From Campylobacter concisus (lineage in GTDB: Bacteria > Campylobacterota > Campylobacteria > Campylobacterales > Campylobacteraceae), in contig LVWL01000018.1 in NCBI GenBank assembly GCA_002092835.1, forward strand, positions 62,001 to 126,000: 64,000 nt of DNA, written 5' to 3'. Below, one piece after another: positions 48,299 through 56,500 of the stretch. Under the pieces are notes generated by a model. That model ran no database searches, was not told the DNA's origin, and saw only the letters and a list, made by a program, of their open reading frames with translations. The stretch's first letter is position 1, and each line of letters starts with the position of its first letter. A program made the position numbers and the translations under genes.

Positions 48299-48323
48299 TT
48301 CAATAAGAATAATTCTTATATGA
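48299..48323. promoter_or_regulatory. Palindromic operator between the XRE regulator and cargo genes
   Basis: ATAAGAAT-A-ATTCTTAT (48303-48319) is a perfect 17-base palindrome in the divergent region. Its left half belongs to TTCAATAAGAA (48299-48309), the inverse of TTCTTATTGAA, matching the island 11-base motif. This is the best operator candidate for the adjacent regulator. Confidence 0.5.
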
Positions 48324-48363
48324 TTCTTAACATAATGAATGAATTTCAAATAGGGAGATTGTT

Positions 48364-48849
48364 ATGAAAAAAGTATTTTTAAGTTTGCTAATAGCTAGCT
48401 TACCATTGGCTGTGTTTGGTGCTGCACCTTTTGAGTTAAAGTTATATCAAGAGGATTCTACAGCACCTGGATTTGACTTTACTATTACTTCGCTTTATGA
48501 TGGCAAGCTTGTTGTTGATTACCCTAATATTGTAGTAAACAAGGGTAAGGCAGGATGTGTAATATATGATGATAAAAAATTACACGATAGAGTTGGAAAT
48601 TATTTTATAAAGCAGGGAAATGGCAATGCTTTTTCAGGATTTGGAATGGCTATATTAACATCTGCATTTAGTTCAACAGAGGATAGAAAAAAACTTTATA
48701 GAGAATTGGGTGTGGGTGTTGAAGAAAACCATAAGCTTGTATTTGAGTATGGAGATGCTAGAAAATCTTATATGGTATGCCAAAAAAATAGAATTTTAGA
48801 GATAGTTGTCCCAACAAATGTTGGAACATATACTTTTAGTTTTAGATAG
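48364..48849 (+). CDS. Secreted cargo protein, unknown function
   Basis: The 161-residue protein has a signal peptide (M-K-K-V-F-L-S-L-L, cleavage near F-G-A-A). The mature part has two cysteines (G-C-V-I and V-C-Q-K), a Gly/Ala-rich middle and a beta-rich end (V-P-T-N-V-G-T-Y-T-F-S-F-R). AATAGGGAG precedes the start. It is five bases ahead of the Sel1-repeat gene. Not recognised. Confidence 0.7.
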   Translation: MKKVFLSLLIASLPLAVFGAAPFELKLYQEDSTAPGFDFTITSLYDGKLVVDYPNIVVNKGKAGCVIYDDKKLHDRVGNYFIKQGNGNAFSGFGMAILTSAFSSTEDRKKLYRELGVGVEENHKLVFEYGDARKSYMVCQKNRILEIVVPTNVGTYTFSFR

Positions 48850-48854
48850 GATAA

Positions 48855-49913
48855 ATGATGATGGCGATGAAAAACATCGTAAAGATTTTAGCAATTGCAG
48901 CTCTTAGCTTAAATTTACTTCAAGCAAAAGCTACACTTTCTATAGATGGATATATGCCAAAAATACTTTTTATGAAAGTCAAAGATGGTGGAACTGTCTA
49001 TGTGGATGATGAGAAAAAGGGTATGACATCGGCAAGCGGTCCGTTGATCGTTCAAATAGCAGAGGGAGAGCATAATGTAAAGGTATGCTTTCCTAATGAA
49101 AAAAATAATATGCTCAGGATATGTGGTGAGCAAAAAGTCTATGTAGCAGACGACACACAGGCTAGTGTAAGTATAAAAGCAGAAAGATCACAAAGCTTGA
49201 CAGATCTAGAAAAGTGCCAAGATGGTGATTTTAAAATTTGTACTGAGCTAGGTAATGCTTATTACAATGGTGATGGAGTAGCAAAAAACCTTAATAAATC
49301 AGTAGACCTTTATCAAAAAGCTTGTGATGGTGGAGAGATAAATGGATGTTTTAATCTAGGTAATGCTTATTACAATGGTGATGGAGTAACCAAAGATTTT
49401 AATAAAGCAGCGCAACTTTACCAAAAAGCTTGCGATAGCAAAAATATGTATGGATGCAACAACTTGGGTAATGCTTATGACAATGGTGATGGAGTAACCA
49501 AAGATTTTAATAAAGCAGCGCAACTTTACCAAAAAGCTTGTGATGGTGGAAATATGATAGGATGTAGTAACTTAGGTATTGCTTATTACAATGGTAATGG
49601 AGTAACCAAAGATTTTAATAAGGCAGCGCAACTTTACCAAAAAGCTTGCGATGGTGGAAATATAAATGGATGTTTTAACCTAGGTAATGCTTATCGCAAT
49701 GGCGATGGAGTAGCAAAAAACCTTAATAAGGCAGCGCAACTTTACCTAGAAGCTTGCGATGGTGGAGATATGGAAGGATGCTTTAATCTAGGGAGTGCCT
49801 ATTTCAATGGCGATGGAGTAGCAAGAGATATTTATAAGGCGATGAAACTTTTTCAAAAAGCTTGTGATGGTGGAGATATGTATGGATGTAATGTGCTGCA
49901 AAAACTCTATTAG
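48855..49913 (+). CDS. Secreted Hcp-like Sel1-repeat protein
   Basis: The 352-residue protein has a signal peptide, a beta-rich region (about 28-108) that resembles a PEGA-like fold (V-Y-V-D-D-E-K-K-G), and then six full and one partial 36-residue Sel1-like repeats (118-352). Each repeat has K-A-C-D-x7-G-C-x2-L-G, the disulfide-forming pattern of Helicobacter cysteine-rich (Hcp) proteins. Repeats 2-5 are nearly identical at DNA level, so copy number could change. Several in-frame ATGs occur at the start; the second to fifth are also possible. The role is unknown; Hcp-type proteins are secreted and often immunogenic. Confidence 0.82.
   Translation: MMMAMKNIVKILAIAALSLNLLQAKATLSIDGYMPKILFMKVKDGGTVYVDDEKKGMTSASGPLIVQIAEGEHNVKVCFPNEKNNMLRICGEQKVYVADDTQASVSIKAERSQSLTDLEKCQDGDFKICTELGNAYYNGDGVAKNLNKSVDLYQKACDGGEINGCFNLGNAYYNGDGVTKDFNKAAQLYQKACDSKNMYGCNNLGNAYDNGDGVTKDFNKAAQLYQKACDGGNMIGCSNLGIAYYNGNGVTKDFNKAAQLYQKACDGGNINGCFNLGNAYRNGDGVAKNLNKAAQLYLEACDGGDMEGCFNLGSAYFNGDGVARDIYKAMKLFQKACDGGDMYGCNVLQKLY
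49206..49911 (+). repeat. 108-bp tandem repeats encoding Sel1-like units
   Basis: Six full 108-base units and a partial seventh encode the Sel1 repeats. Stretches such as GTAACCAAAGATTTTAATAA recur exactly in units 2-4, so recombination or slippage could add or remove whole units in frame. Confidence 0.8.
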
Positions 49914-49995
49914 ATGTTACTTATAAAAGATAATATATAATCAAAAAATACATACAGCTACTTATAAATTTACAAGTGGCTGTATAACTTTCAGG

Positions 49996-50690
49996 TTATG
50001 TAATTTTTAATAAAATCTCTTTTAAGCACTCTTTTAAATGTTGAACATCTTTTGCAAGGTCATTGTCTTTTAAAACACCAAGTATAAAGATGCTTTTTTG
50101 TAGTCAATTTTTAAGGTTTTTGGATCATTTATCACATTGCTTTTAGCATAGATCAAGACGCCAGTCCTTGCATCAGACTTTTTAGTATATTTTGATATCT
50201 GGCGTAAATTTTTACAATCACCCTTGTTTAGGTATCCATTATAAAAATACCTATATTTAGCGTCTAAGACGACTGACACCTTTTTGCTATTTTTATCTAA
50301 AATTGCAAAGTCTGATCTTAAATTTGTGCCAGGGGTAGAATGCTGAGTTTTTAGAATAAATTTACTATCAAGGTTATTTTTTAAAATCACATCTTTAAGT
50401 ATCTTCTCTATATAAAGCTCAAAAAGGTTTGGTGCGTATAAAAGATAACCAAATTTTAACCTTCTTGAACAGTTCTCATTTACATATCTCTTATCTTTCA
50501 AGATGATGATTTTTGCAAGCCAAAGTGCTAACTTATAGTCTTTGTAAAGATTGTTTTTTATTGATTTTGAGTTAAGAGCTACATTGGTATCGTTATCGCT
50601 TGTTGTCTTGCTATTAGTCTTTGTAAGTAAAAAATTTTTAATATCTTTGTCATGGAGAGAAAATTTTTGATTTTTACTAATCTGTACACA
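49996..50690 (-). pseudogene. mcrC-like restriction gene remnant
   Basis: An open frame from just inside a TGA at 50691-50693 down to 50070 encodes the C-terminal part of an McrC-like protein: Y-A-P-N-L-F-E-L-Y-I-E-K followed by the nuclease core R-S-D-F-A-I-L...V-V-L-D-A-K-Y-R, the PD-(D/E)XK motif of McrC. The N-terminal half is absent and there is no ATG in the frame; TTG 50501 would give 143 residues. Near the end, one base missing from an A6 run (T6 at 50094-50099 on this strand) ends the protein early; with it restored, the frame runs to 49996. No mcrB partner is present. Confidence 0.7.
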
Positions 50691-50799
50691 TCACTTCATT
50701 GCGATACTCCTCATCTCCTATCATCTTAAGAGAGTTATATGTTTTACCAGTTTTAACTTATATACTTTATATTTATTTTTAAGTCATGGACCTCGCAGA

Positions 50800-50870
50800 G
50801 CCCAAAGGTTTAGAGCTCTCTAAACCAATTTGGGCAATAAAATGGTTTAGGCGAACGATTTTTGCCCAAA
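50800..50870 (+). other. oriT-like nested inverted repeats before the relaxase gene
   Basis: Three overlapping hairpins can form. The largest is 50800-50835: GCCCAAA-GGTTTAGAG, loop CT, CTCTAAACC, bulge AA, TTTGGGC (16 pairs). The second is CTAAACCA (50820-50827) with TGGTTTAG (50843-50850). The third is TTTGGGCAA (50829-50837) with TTGCCCAAA (50862-50870). Because each reuses an arm of another they are mutually exclusive. All lie upstream of a -10 box, so they act as DNA; the position next to the relaxase suggests an origin of transfer. Confidence 0.55.
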
Positions 50871-50874
50871 CACA

Positions 50875-50880
50875 TATAAT
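50875..50880 (+). promoter_or_regulatory. -10 box of the relaxase gene
   Basis: TATAAT lies 34 bases before the ATG at 50915 and directly after the hairpin cluster, which would let a relaxase bound there repress its own promoter. Confidence 0.5.
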
Positions 50881-50914
50881 TACTATAAATAGATATTAAA
50901 TTTAAAGAGGCAAT

Positions 50915-52165
50915 ATGTTTAAAAACCAACAAGCAAATATAACATTTGAGCTAGCTACTGAGCGAACAAATGCTCACAATAGTAGAGAAGAAAAACCTGG
51001 CTACCTAATGCCAGGATACTATCTAAATGAAAAATATGGAATCTTGAAAAAGTCTGTGAGACACATAAGATTAAATGAGCTTAGCTTCAATGACTTATGG
51101 CAAAAAAGAAGAGATGAGATGAAGCATGAAGTATCACATCTTGGTAAGATAAAGCTAGTAGATAAACATAAGGGCAAAAAACCACTAAAGCAAAACTGTC
51201 ACTATGAATGTGTCATAGGACTAAACGAGCATACGCAACTATCAAGCTTACTAAAATCCATAAAAGCTGTAAGCAAAATTTTAAATATTGAACCCATAAA
51301 TTTATACATTCATAGTGATGAGGGGCACCTTTTAAGAAAGAGCGATAATAAGGAGATATTTCCACTATTTCATGATGAGAATGGCAAACTAGGCGGCACA
51401 TACATTACGGATAAGGATGGCAGGGCTTATTATATACATATAAAAGAAAGCATAAATGGCAAACAATACTATGAAAAAGGGGCTGAACTAGAATATGAAA
51501 AATTTGAGCCAATATTTCAAAAGCATGCTCATGTGGAATGGAATAGCTTAGTAAATGGTAGAAACCAAATGCAAAGATTCAAAAAGAACACAACCGATCC
51601 GAATTTGGATTATAAAACCGTTTTTAAAGCTGTATATAACATAAATGCTGAAATTTTAGGAATGATAAAAGGTGGTGGTGGCAGTAGGCATAAAAAACTA
51701 AAAGCTTTTAGAATAGCCAGCGAAAATGATAAGCTAACACAAAAGATAGAAGAACTAAAAGCTATCATAGAAAAAGACGAGACATATATAGATATTATTT
51801 CTAAGTATAGTGAAGATCAAAAGGTAAATATAAAAGATCTAGAATATGAAAATGAAATACTAAGAACAAGGCTCAATGATCAAGAAAGCTTATATAAAGT
51901 ACAAGAAGTTGAGCTACAAGTTACTAAAAATGAGCTTTGTAAAGCCAATGAAGAGATTATTGAAAAAAATAGCGAAATAGAAATTACAAGAGAAGAAATA
52001 AAACAGATGAAAGGAGAAATTTATAGTTTAGTTATGACTCACGCAAATACAAACATCAAGCTAAAAAGAGAACTTGAATGCTTGGGCTTAACCTTTCCTG
52101 CGGAGATTAAGGCGCAAGAGCTAAATAGTAATTTAGAAGCTATAGCCTCTATAAATTTAAGCTAA
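50915..52165 (+). CDS. MobV/Pre-like relaxase
   Basis: The 416-residue protein matches the plasmid-recombination/MobV layout: an N-terminal catalytic domain (1-260) and a long coiled-coil C-terminus (about 270-395). Candidate metal and catalytic residues are in I-H133-S-D-E136-G-H138 and K-H204-A-H206-V-E-W, the separated HxDE...HxH of this family. It would nick the origin of transfer and carry the strand to a recipient. Ribosome site AAAGAGG precedes ATG 50915. The family assignment is from motif order rather than alignment. Confidence 0.7.
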   Translation: MFKNQQANITFELATERTNAHNSREEKPGYLMPGYYLNEKYGILKKSVRHIRLNELSFNDLWQKRRDEMKHEVSHLGKIKLVDKHKGKKPLKQNCHYECVIGLNEHTQLSSLLKSIKAVSKILNIEPINLYIHSDEGHLLRKSDNKEIFPLFHDENGKLGGTYITDKDGRAYYIHIKESINGKQYYEKGAELEYEKFEPIFQKHAHVEWNSLVNGRNQMQRFKKNTTDPNLDYKTVFKAVYNINAEILGMIKGGGGSRHKKLKAFRIASENDKLTQKIEELKAIIEKDETYIDIISKYSEDQKVNIKDLEYENEILRTRLNDQESLYKVQEVELQVTKNELCKANEEIIEKNSEIEITREEIKQMKGEIYSLVMTHANTNIKLKRELECLGLTFPAEIKAQELNSNLEAIASINLS

Positions 52166-52175
52166 TAGCGTATTT

Positions 52176-52463
52176 CTATGAGTAAGGAGTGAGATTGTGC
52201 TTATATATTGCAAGTATTTTTATATGATCTTGTTCTATACGAAAGACTACCACATACCCTTTAAATATAAGATCTCTAGTGTCTTCTCTATTGATTGTTT
52301 TATTTTTTCTAAATCTGTAAGGCATATAAGAGATGCTTTTTAGCCTTTCTAATAGCTTGCAATAAAAAGTCCAAGCAGTTTCAACGCTATCCTTGGAGTA
52401 AAAGTTCAAAATTGCATCAAGTTGGCTTAGGAATTCCTTGCTTAAATAAGGAATTTGCTGCAT
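52176..52463 (-). CDS. RelE/ParE-family toxin
   Basis: The 95-residue protein fits the RelE/ParE fold in size and pattern: Y-L-S-K-E-F-L-S-Q-L near the start, helical middle with Y-M-P-Y-R-F-R, and the C-terminal strands D-L-I-F-K-G-Y-V-V-V-F-R-I and I-K-I-L-A-I-Y-K-H. It directly follows the antitoxin (TAA then ATG). It would stabilise the island. Target (ribosome or gyrase) cannot be told from sequence alone. Confidence 0.85.
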   Translation of the reverse strand: MQQIPYLSKEFLSQLDAILNFYSKDSVETAWTFYCKLLERLKSISYMPYRFRKNKTINREDTRDLIFKGYVVVFRIEQDHIKILAIYKHNLTPYS

Positions 52464-52715
52464 TTAGGCACCGTATTTTTTAAAAAGAGAATTTACATGA
52501 GCATTCATTTCGTCCATTGAGACATACTCTAGCTCCCCTTTATCATCCATATCAGAAATCCTCTTCAGGTGCTCCTCATCCTCTTTACCAAGATAGTTTT
52601 GCTGCTCACCATAGGTTTCAAAAATAGCAGCTGGATCTATTTTAAAAAGTAGAGCCTTTATCGCTTCAAGAGTAGTATTATCTGCAGTTGTTTGAATATT
52701 TATCATGGTAGTCAT
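52464..52715 (-). CDS. Antitoxin of the RelE/ParE pair
   Basis: The 83-residue acidic protein lies immediately ahead of the toxin. It has a short N-terminal beta-like segment and a helical acidic C-terminal half (E-D-E-E-H-L-K-R-I-S-D-M-D-D-K-G-E), usual for antitoxins that wrap the toxin. ATG 52715 or the second ATG at codon 4 may be used. It probably represses its own promoter. Confidence 0.8.
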   Translation of the reverse strand: MTTMINIQTTADNTTLEAIKALLFKIDPAAIFETYGEQQNYLGKEDEEHLKRISDMDDKGELEYVSMDEMNAHVNSLFKKYGA

Positions 52716-52808
52716 AAAAGTCCTTTTAAATTTGGGTAGATTATAGCACTTTAGAGTCTTTGATTTTATTAAAACAAAAATTTCTATAGCTAAAAATTTT
52801 AGAAAAAG

Positions 52809-52912
52809 TTGTCCTTATAATTGGACAAATTTTTTTATTAAAAATACTATAAAAGCCCTATAAAATAACAGAATACTTGTTACAGAGAATTTGGGTATTT
52901 GTTACAGAAAAT
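52809..52912 (+). repeat. Right-end recombinase arm-like repeat block
   Basis: TTGTCC / GGACAA (52809-52814, 52823-52828, 8-base spacer) is followed by TTGTTACAGAGAAT (52877-52890) and TTGTTACAGAAAAT (52899-52912), again 22 bases apart. The orientation is the same as at the left end (34798-34861); only the distance between hairpin and pair differs. Confidence 0.65.
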
Positions 52913-53021
52913 CAGCAAAAATAAAGCTTTAAAATATATAATTCTAATATTAATAAGAAGTCGTATATATTGGACTTTTAAAAGGTTAAATAATGACAAA
53001 AGCCATAAGATTGGCGGAGTG

Positions 53022-53039
53022 TCCCTCTCTGTCCGCCAC
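53022..53039 (+). repeat. Right attachment repeat (attR core)
   Basis: An exact 18-base copy of the tRNA-Ser 3' end (34712-34729). Only this fragment of the tRNA is present. It sits in a hairpin TGGCGGA (53012-53018) / TCCGCCA (53032-53038). After it, 53040-53470 is gene-free AT-rich DNA in which I see nothing definite. Confidence 0.88.
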
Positions 53040-53477
53040 TGCTTATAAATAATCATAAATTTTTATTATCATTTCATATTATTTTTTGAATATCTTTATA
53101 TAAATTTTTCGCGTTAGAAAATTGCTTACCTAGAAAAACTTAACTATAAGTTTGTAGATTTTAGACTGATGATTTTTTGTGAAATTTATAAATAAAATTT
53201 TTATAGCGATCACACATTTTTTAAAAATTATGATTTTTTTGGTTATATTGTTGTTTCAAACTAATTAAAAATATCTTAAATTAAGTTTTTATTATAAAAA
53301 ATATTATATTTTGCATGATTAATTATATTGACAATCAAAAAACCTACTTTTTGATAAATGCCCAAAATTTGCCTTTACGAACTATTGACATTCGGATTTT
53401 ATATCCATATTTATGTGATATATTTTTTCTTAAAAGATAAATTTTTTCGTATAAAGTTATATCCTATAAAGATATTA

Positions 53478-53483
53478 TATAAT
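53478..53483 (+). promoter_or_regulatory. -10 box of the adhesin gene
   Basis: TATAAT lies 47 bases before the TTG start of the adhesin, giving a leader of about 40 bases. The gene-free upstream DNA (53040-53477) is very AT-rich and may hold further control sites. Confidence 0.55.
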
Positions 53484-53529
53484 CAGGCAAAAATTTAAAT
53501 AATACAAAAAATAATAATAAGGAGTAATC

Positions 53530-56500
53530 TTGGCTAAAGAAGCTGGAGTAGTAAAATTTATTAGTGGCAAGGCGGTCGCTATCGATCAAAACGGAAATGA
53601 GAGAGAGCTAAAAGTAGGTGACATCCTTTATATGGGAGAGGGTATCAAGACAAGTGATGCAGCTGATAAAATAACAATCGTTTCAAATAATGGAAAAGAG
53701 ATTACGATTGTAGGCAATGATACGCTTGCGTTAAATCAAAGTACTATAGGCGCAGAAGGCTTGGCAGATGTTAGTGATTTGCAAAATGCTATTTTAAATG
53801 GCGGAGATTTAACAAAACTTGAAGAAACTGCTGCTGGTGGAAACACTGCTGCTGGTGGTGGAGATGGTGTTAGTCTAAGTGACGCTAAATTTGCTGAGGG
53901 TGGCCACTATTCAAACATTAATGCAACATATAGAAATTTAAGTGATACAAACAGAGCCTTTGCTTCATACGATAGCCCAATAGGCGGATACAATGGCGGA
54001 GATGATACTATAATCCCAAGCAATCCTCTTGTAACTTTTATAAGCGATCTTAATAACGATGGTACTTTAAGCAGGGTTGAGCATGCACGCGATACAAATT
54101 TAAATACATCAAAAGTTCTTATTACAATTCCAAATGATGGCACAGTAAGGGCCGGAGATATACTAAATATCACTATAACTAAGCCAGATGGTAATACTGA
54201 AAATAAAACAATTCCTATCACCCCAACTATCATAAGCAATGGTTATCAGTTTGATGCACCAATACAGACTGGTAAAATTTCAAAAGTTGATGCAACTATT
54301 ACAAATTTTCAAGGAAATGTTAGTGGTAGAAGCGAAGATAGCGTAACTTCAAGTGGCTTTAGTGCTCCAGAGGTTAAATTTACAGAAGATAACAGCCCTG
54401 ATAATAATCTATTAACATATACTGAAAATGCTAAAGATGGTAAATTAAATGAAACTCCAGTACTTATAACTGTAAAAGATGTGATTGTTGGAGATATGCT
54501 TCACGTGACTTTGACAAAGCCTGATGGTACAACTGAGGTTAGAAATGTATCTATTGATCAAAACATAATAGATAATGGATATAAGATAGATAATATGCCA
54601 GTCGAGCACGGGAAGCCTTCAAAAGTAGAAGCTTATGTAGCAGATAGCACAAACACGATGAGAAGTGCAACTGCAAGTGACTCTACTACTCTTGATGTAA
54701 AGCCAACTTTGAAATTTACTGAAGATACAGATGATAATATCTATCTATATGATAATGAAAATAAGCAAGATAACGACTTTAGAAGCACAACAGTAGAAAT
54801 AACTCTACCAAAAGATGTAGTTATTGGCGATAAGATCGTTATAACTTATACCGATCCACTAACCAAGCAAGATACAACAAAAGAAATTTCTCTTACACAA
54901 GAGATGATTGATAATCAAAAAGTAAATACATCTCTTCCGATATTTCCAGATGTAAGAACATCAGCTAGTGCTCATGTGGTAGATAAAAACAATGTTCGAA
55001 AAAGTGAAGAGTCAGATCAAGATAGTGTAATGCCTATTGGTAGAAATTTAGAAATGACATTACCAGAAGAAAAGACTCTTCATGAAATTTCAAGACAAGA
55101 AAGTACTGATGACAATGAAGTAAATAAAACCACAGCAAGGATTACTCTGCCAAATAAAATTGATAATGGCGATAAGCTTACGCTAACTATTACTGGACCT
55201 GATCCTGATGATCCTGTAAATAATCCATCTAAAACTTATACAAGAGAATTTACTATACATATGGATAGTAAAGGTGCTGTGACTAGTGTAACAGAAAACG
55301 GAACTTCTAATGTTTTAACACCTATAAAATCAGGTGACAATAAATATACCATTGATGTTTCTGGTATCCAACTAAAGCATGGAGAAGATACGACTATTAA
55401 GGCCAAAGTTACAAATTTAAATCCAAATAGACATACATCCATAAATGAGTCAGAAGTATCGGCTAGTTTAGAGCATGTAAAAAAACCTGAAGTTATCTTT
55501 GGAGAGGCTAATGGCACTAGGAGTATGAGCAGAGAGCAAGCTATGAGTGATCATGATCTTAATAGCACAACAGTCACTATAAAGCTTCCTAAAAATGCAG
55601 TAAGTGGAGATAAACTAACTGTAACTATAAAAGAGCCAAATGAGGCTACTGCTAGAGAAATAAAATATACTATTGGAAAAGATAATAATGGTAAGTTCTT
55701 TGTAAAAGATAGCGATGGCAATAAAATAGATACAGATACAGATGGTAGAAGCTTTAAAATTTCTGGCATTAAAACAGCAACTGGTCTAGAAACTAAAGTA
55801 ACAGCTGAGATAAAAGATAAAGATGGTATTCAGCATGCAGAAGATACAAGCACGGTTACTATCTCAAATATAAACGATATGGCAGTATATTTCAAAGAGG
55901 ATGCTGACCGTAACGTATCTTTAACGAGAGCAGAGAGTAAGGACCCAGATGGTGACCTACACAAAACGACAGTAGTAGTAAAAGTGCCAAATAACGTTAT
56001 AGCTGGTGATGTGGTAACTATAAAAATAGATAATGGCACTTCACCTAAAACTTATAAGGTTACAGGTAGAGATCCAAGCGGTAAAATCATACTAGAAGAT
56101 ACTTCTACTCATACTTCTATAACTGCAAGTGATAAAAATGAGATAGAAATTCCTGGCGTAGAGATCATTGCTGGCAAGACCATCAATGTAACTACTGAGA
56201 CTACCGATGCAAGCGGTGGTAAAAAAGCTGAAGCACAAAATCATAATACTCTTGAAAAGCTTCATGAAGACATGGAGATAACTTTTGAAAAAGATACCAA
56301 TAATGATGGTATTTTGGGTAGTGCAGAGGCAACTGGAGCGACTACTATAGCAACTATCAAGCTTCCTTCAAATTTTGTTTTAGGTGATAAATTAATAGTA
56401 GAGTCACACAACGAAGACACACCAAATAATAAAACGACCAAGACATATGAGATAGTAAAAGACAATAACGGCAAATTAATAGCCAAAAATGGTAGTGAAG

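Larger units (their letters stand above)
34712..53039. mobile_element. Integrative mobilizable island in tRNA-Ser
   Basis: An 18.3-kb island is bounded by an 18-bp direct repeat of the tRNA-Ser 3' end (34712-34729 and 53022-53039). It starts with a tyrosine recombinase just inside the tRNA end. It encodes a split second recombinase, a TraD/VirD4-like ATPase, a MobV-like relaxase with an oriT-like region, a toxin-antitoxin pair, an XRE-type regulator, a ClpP-like protease and a cargo of secreted proteins. No VirB-type mating-pair genes are seen, so it is best read as mobilizable rather than self-transmissible. Confidence 0.85.

Noticed and set aside
49206-49911. CRISPR or minisatellite array
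   Set aside because: The 108-base periodicity encodes in-frame Sel1-like repeats.
52233-52243. Another copy of the island motif TTCGTATAGAA (minus strand)
   Set aside because: It lies inside the toxin coding sequence (Phe-Arg-Ile-Glu) and is probably a chance match; kept as a caution on the regulon idea.
34712-53039. Prophage interpretation of the island
   Set aside because: The ClpP-like protein could recall a phage prohead protease, but no capsid, portal, terminase, tail, Zot or lysis genes are visible, while relaxase and coupling ATPase are.
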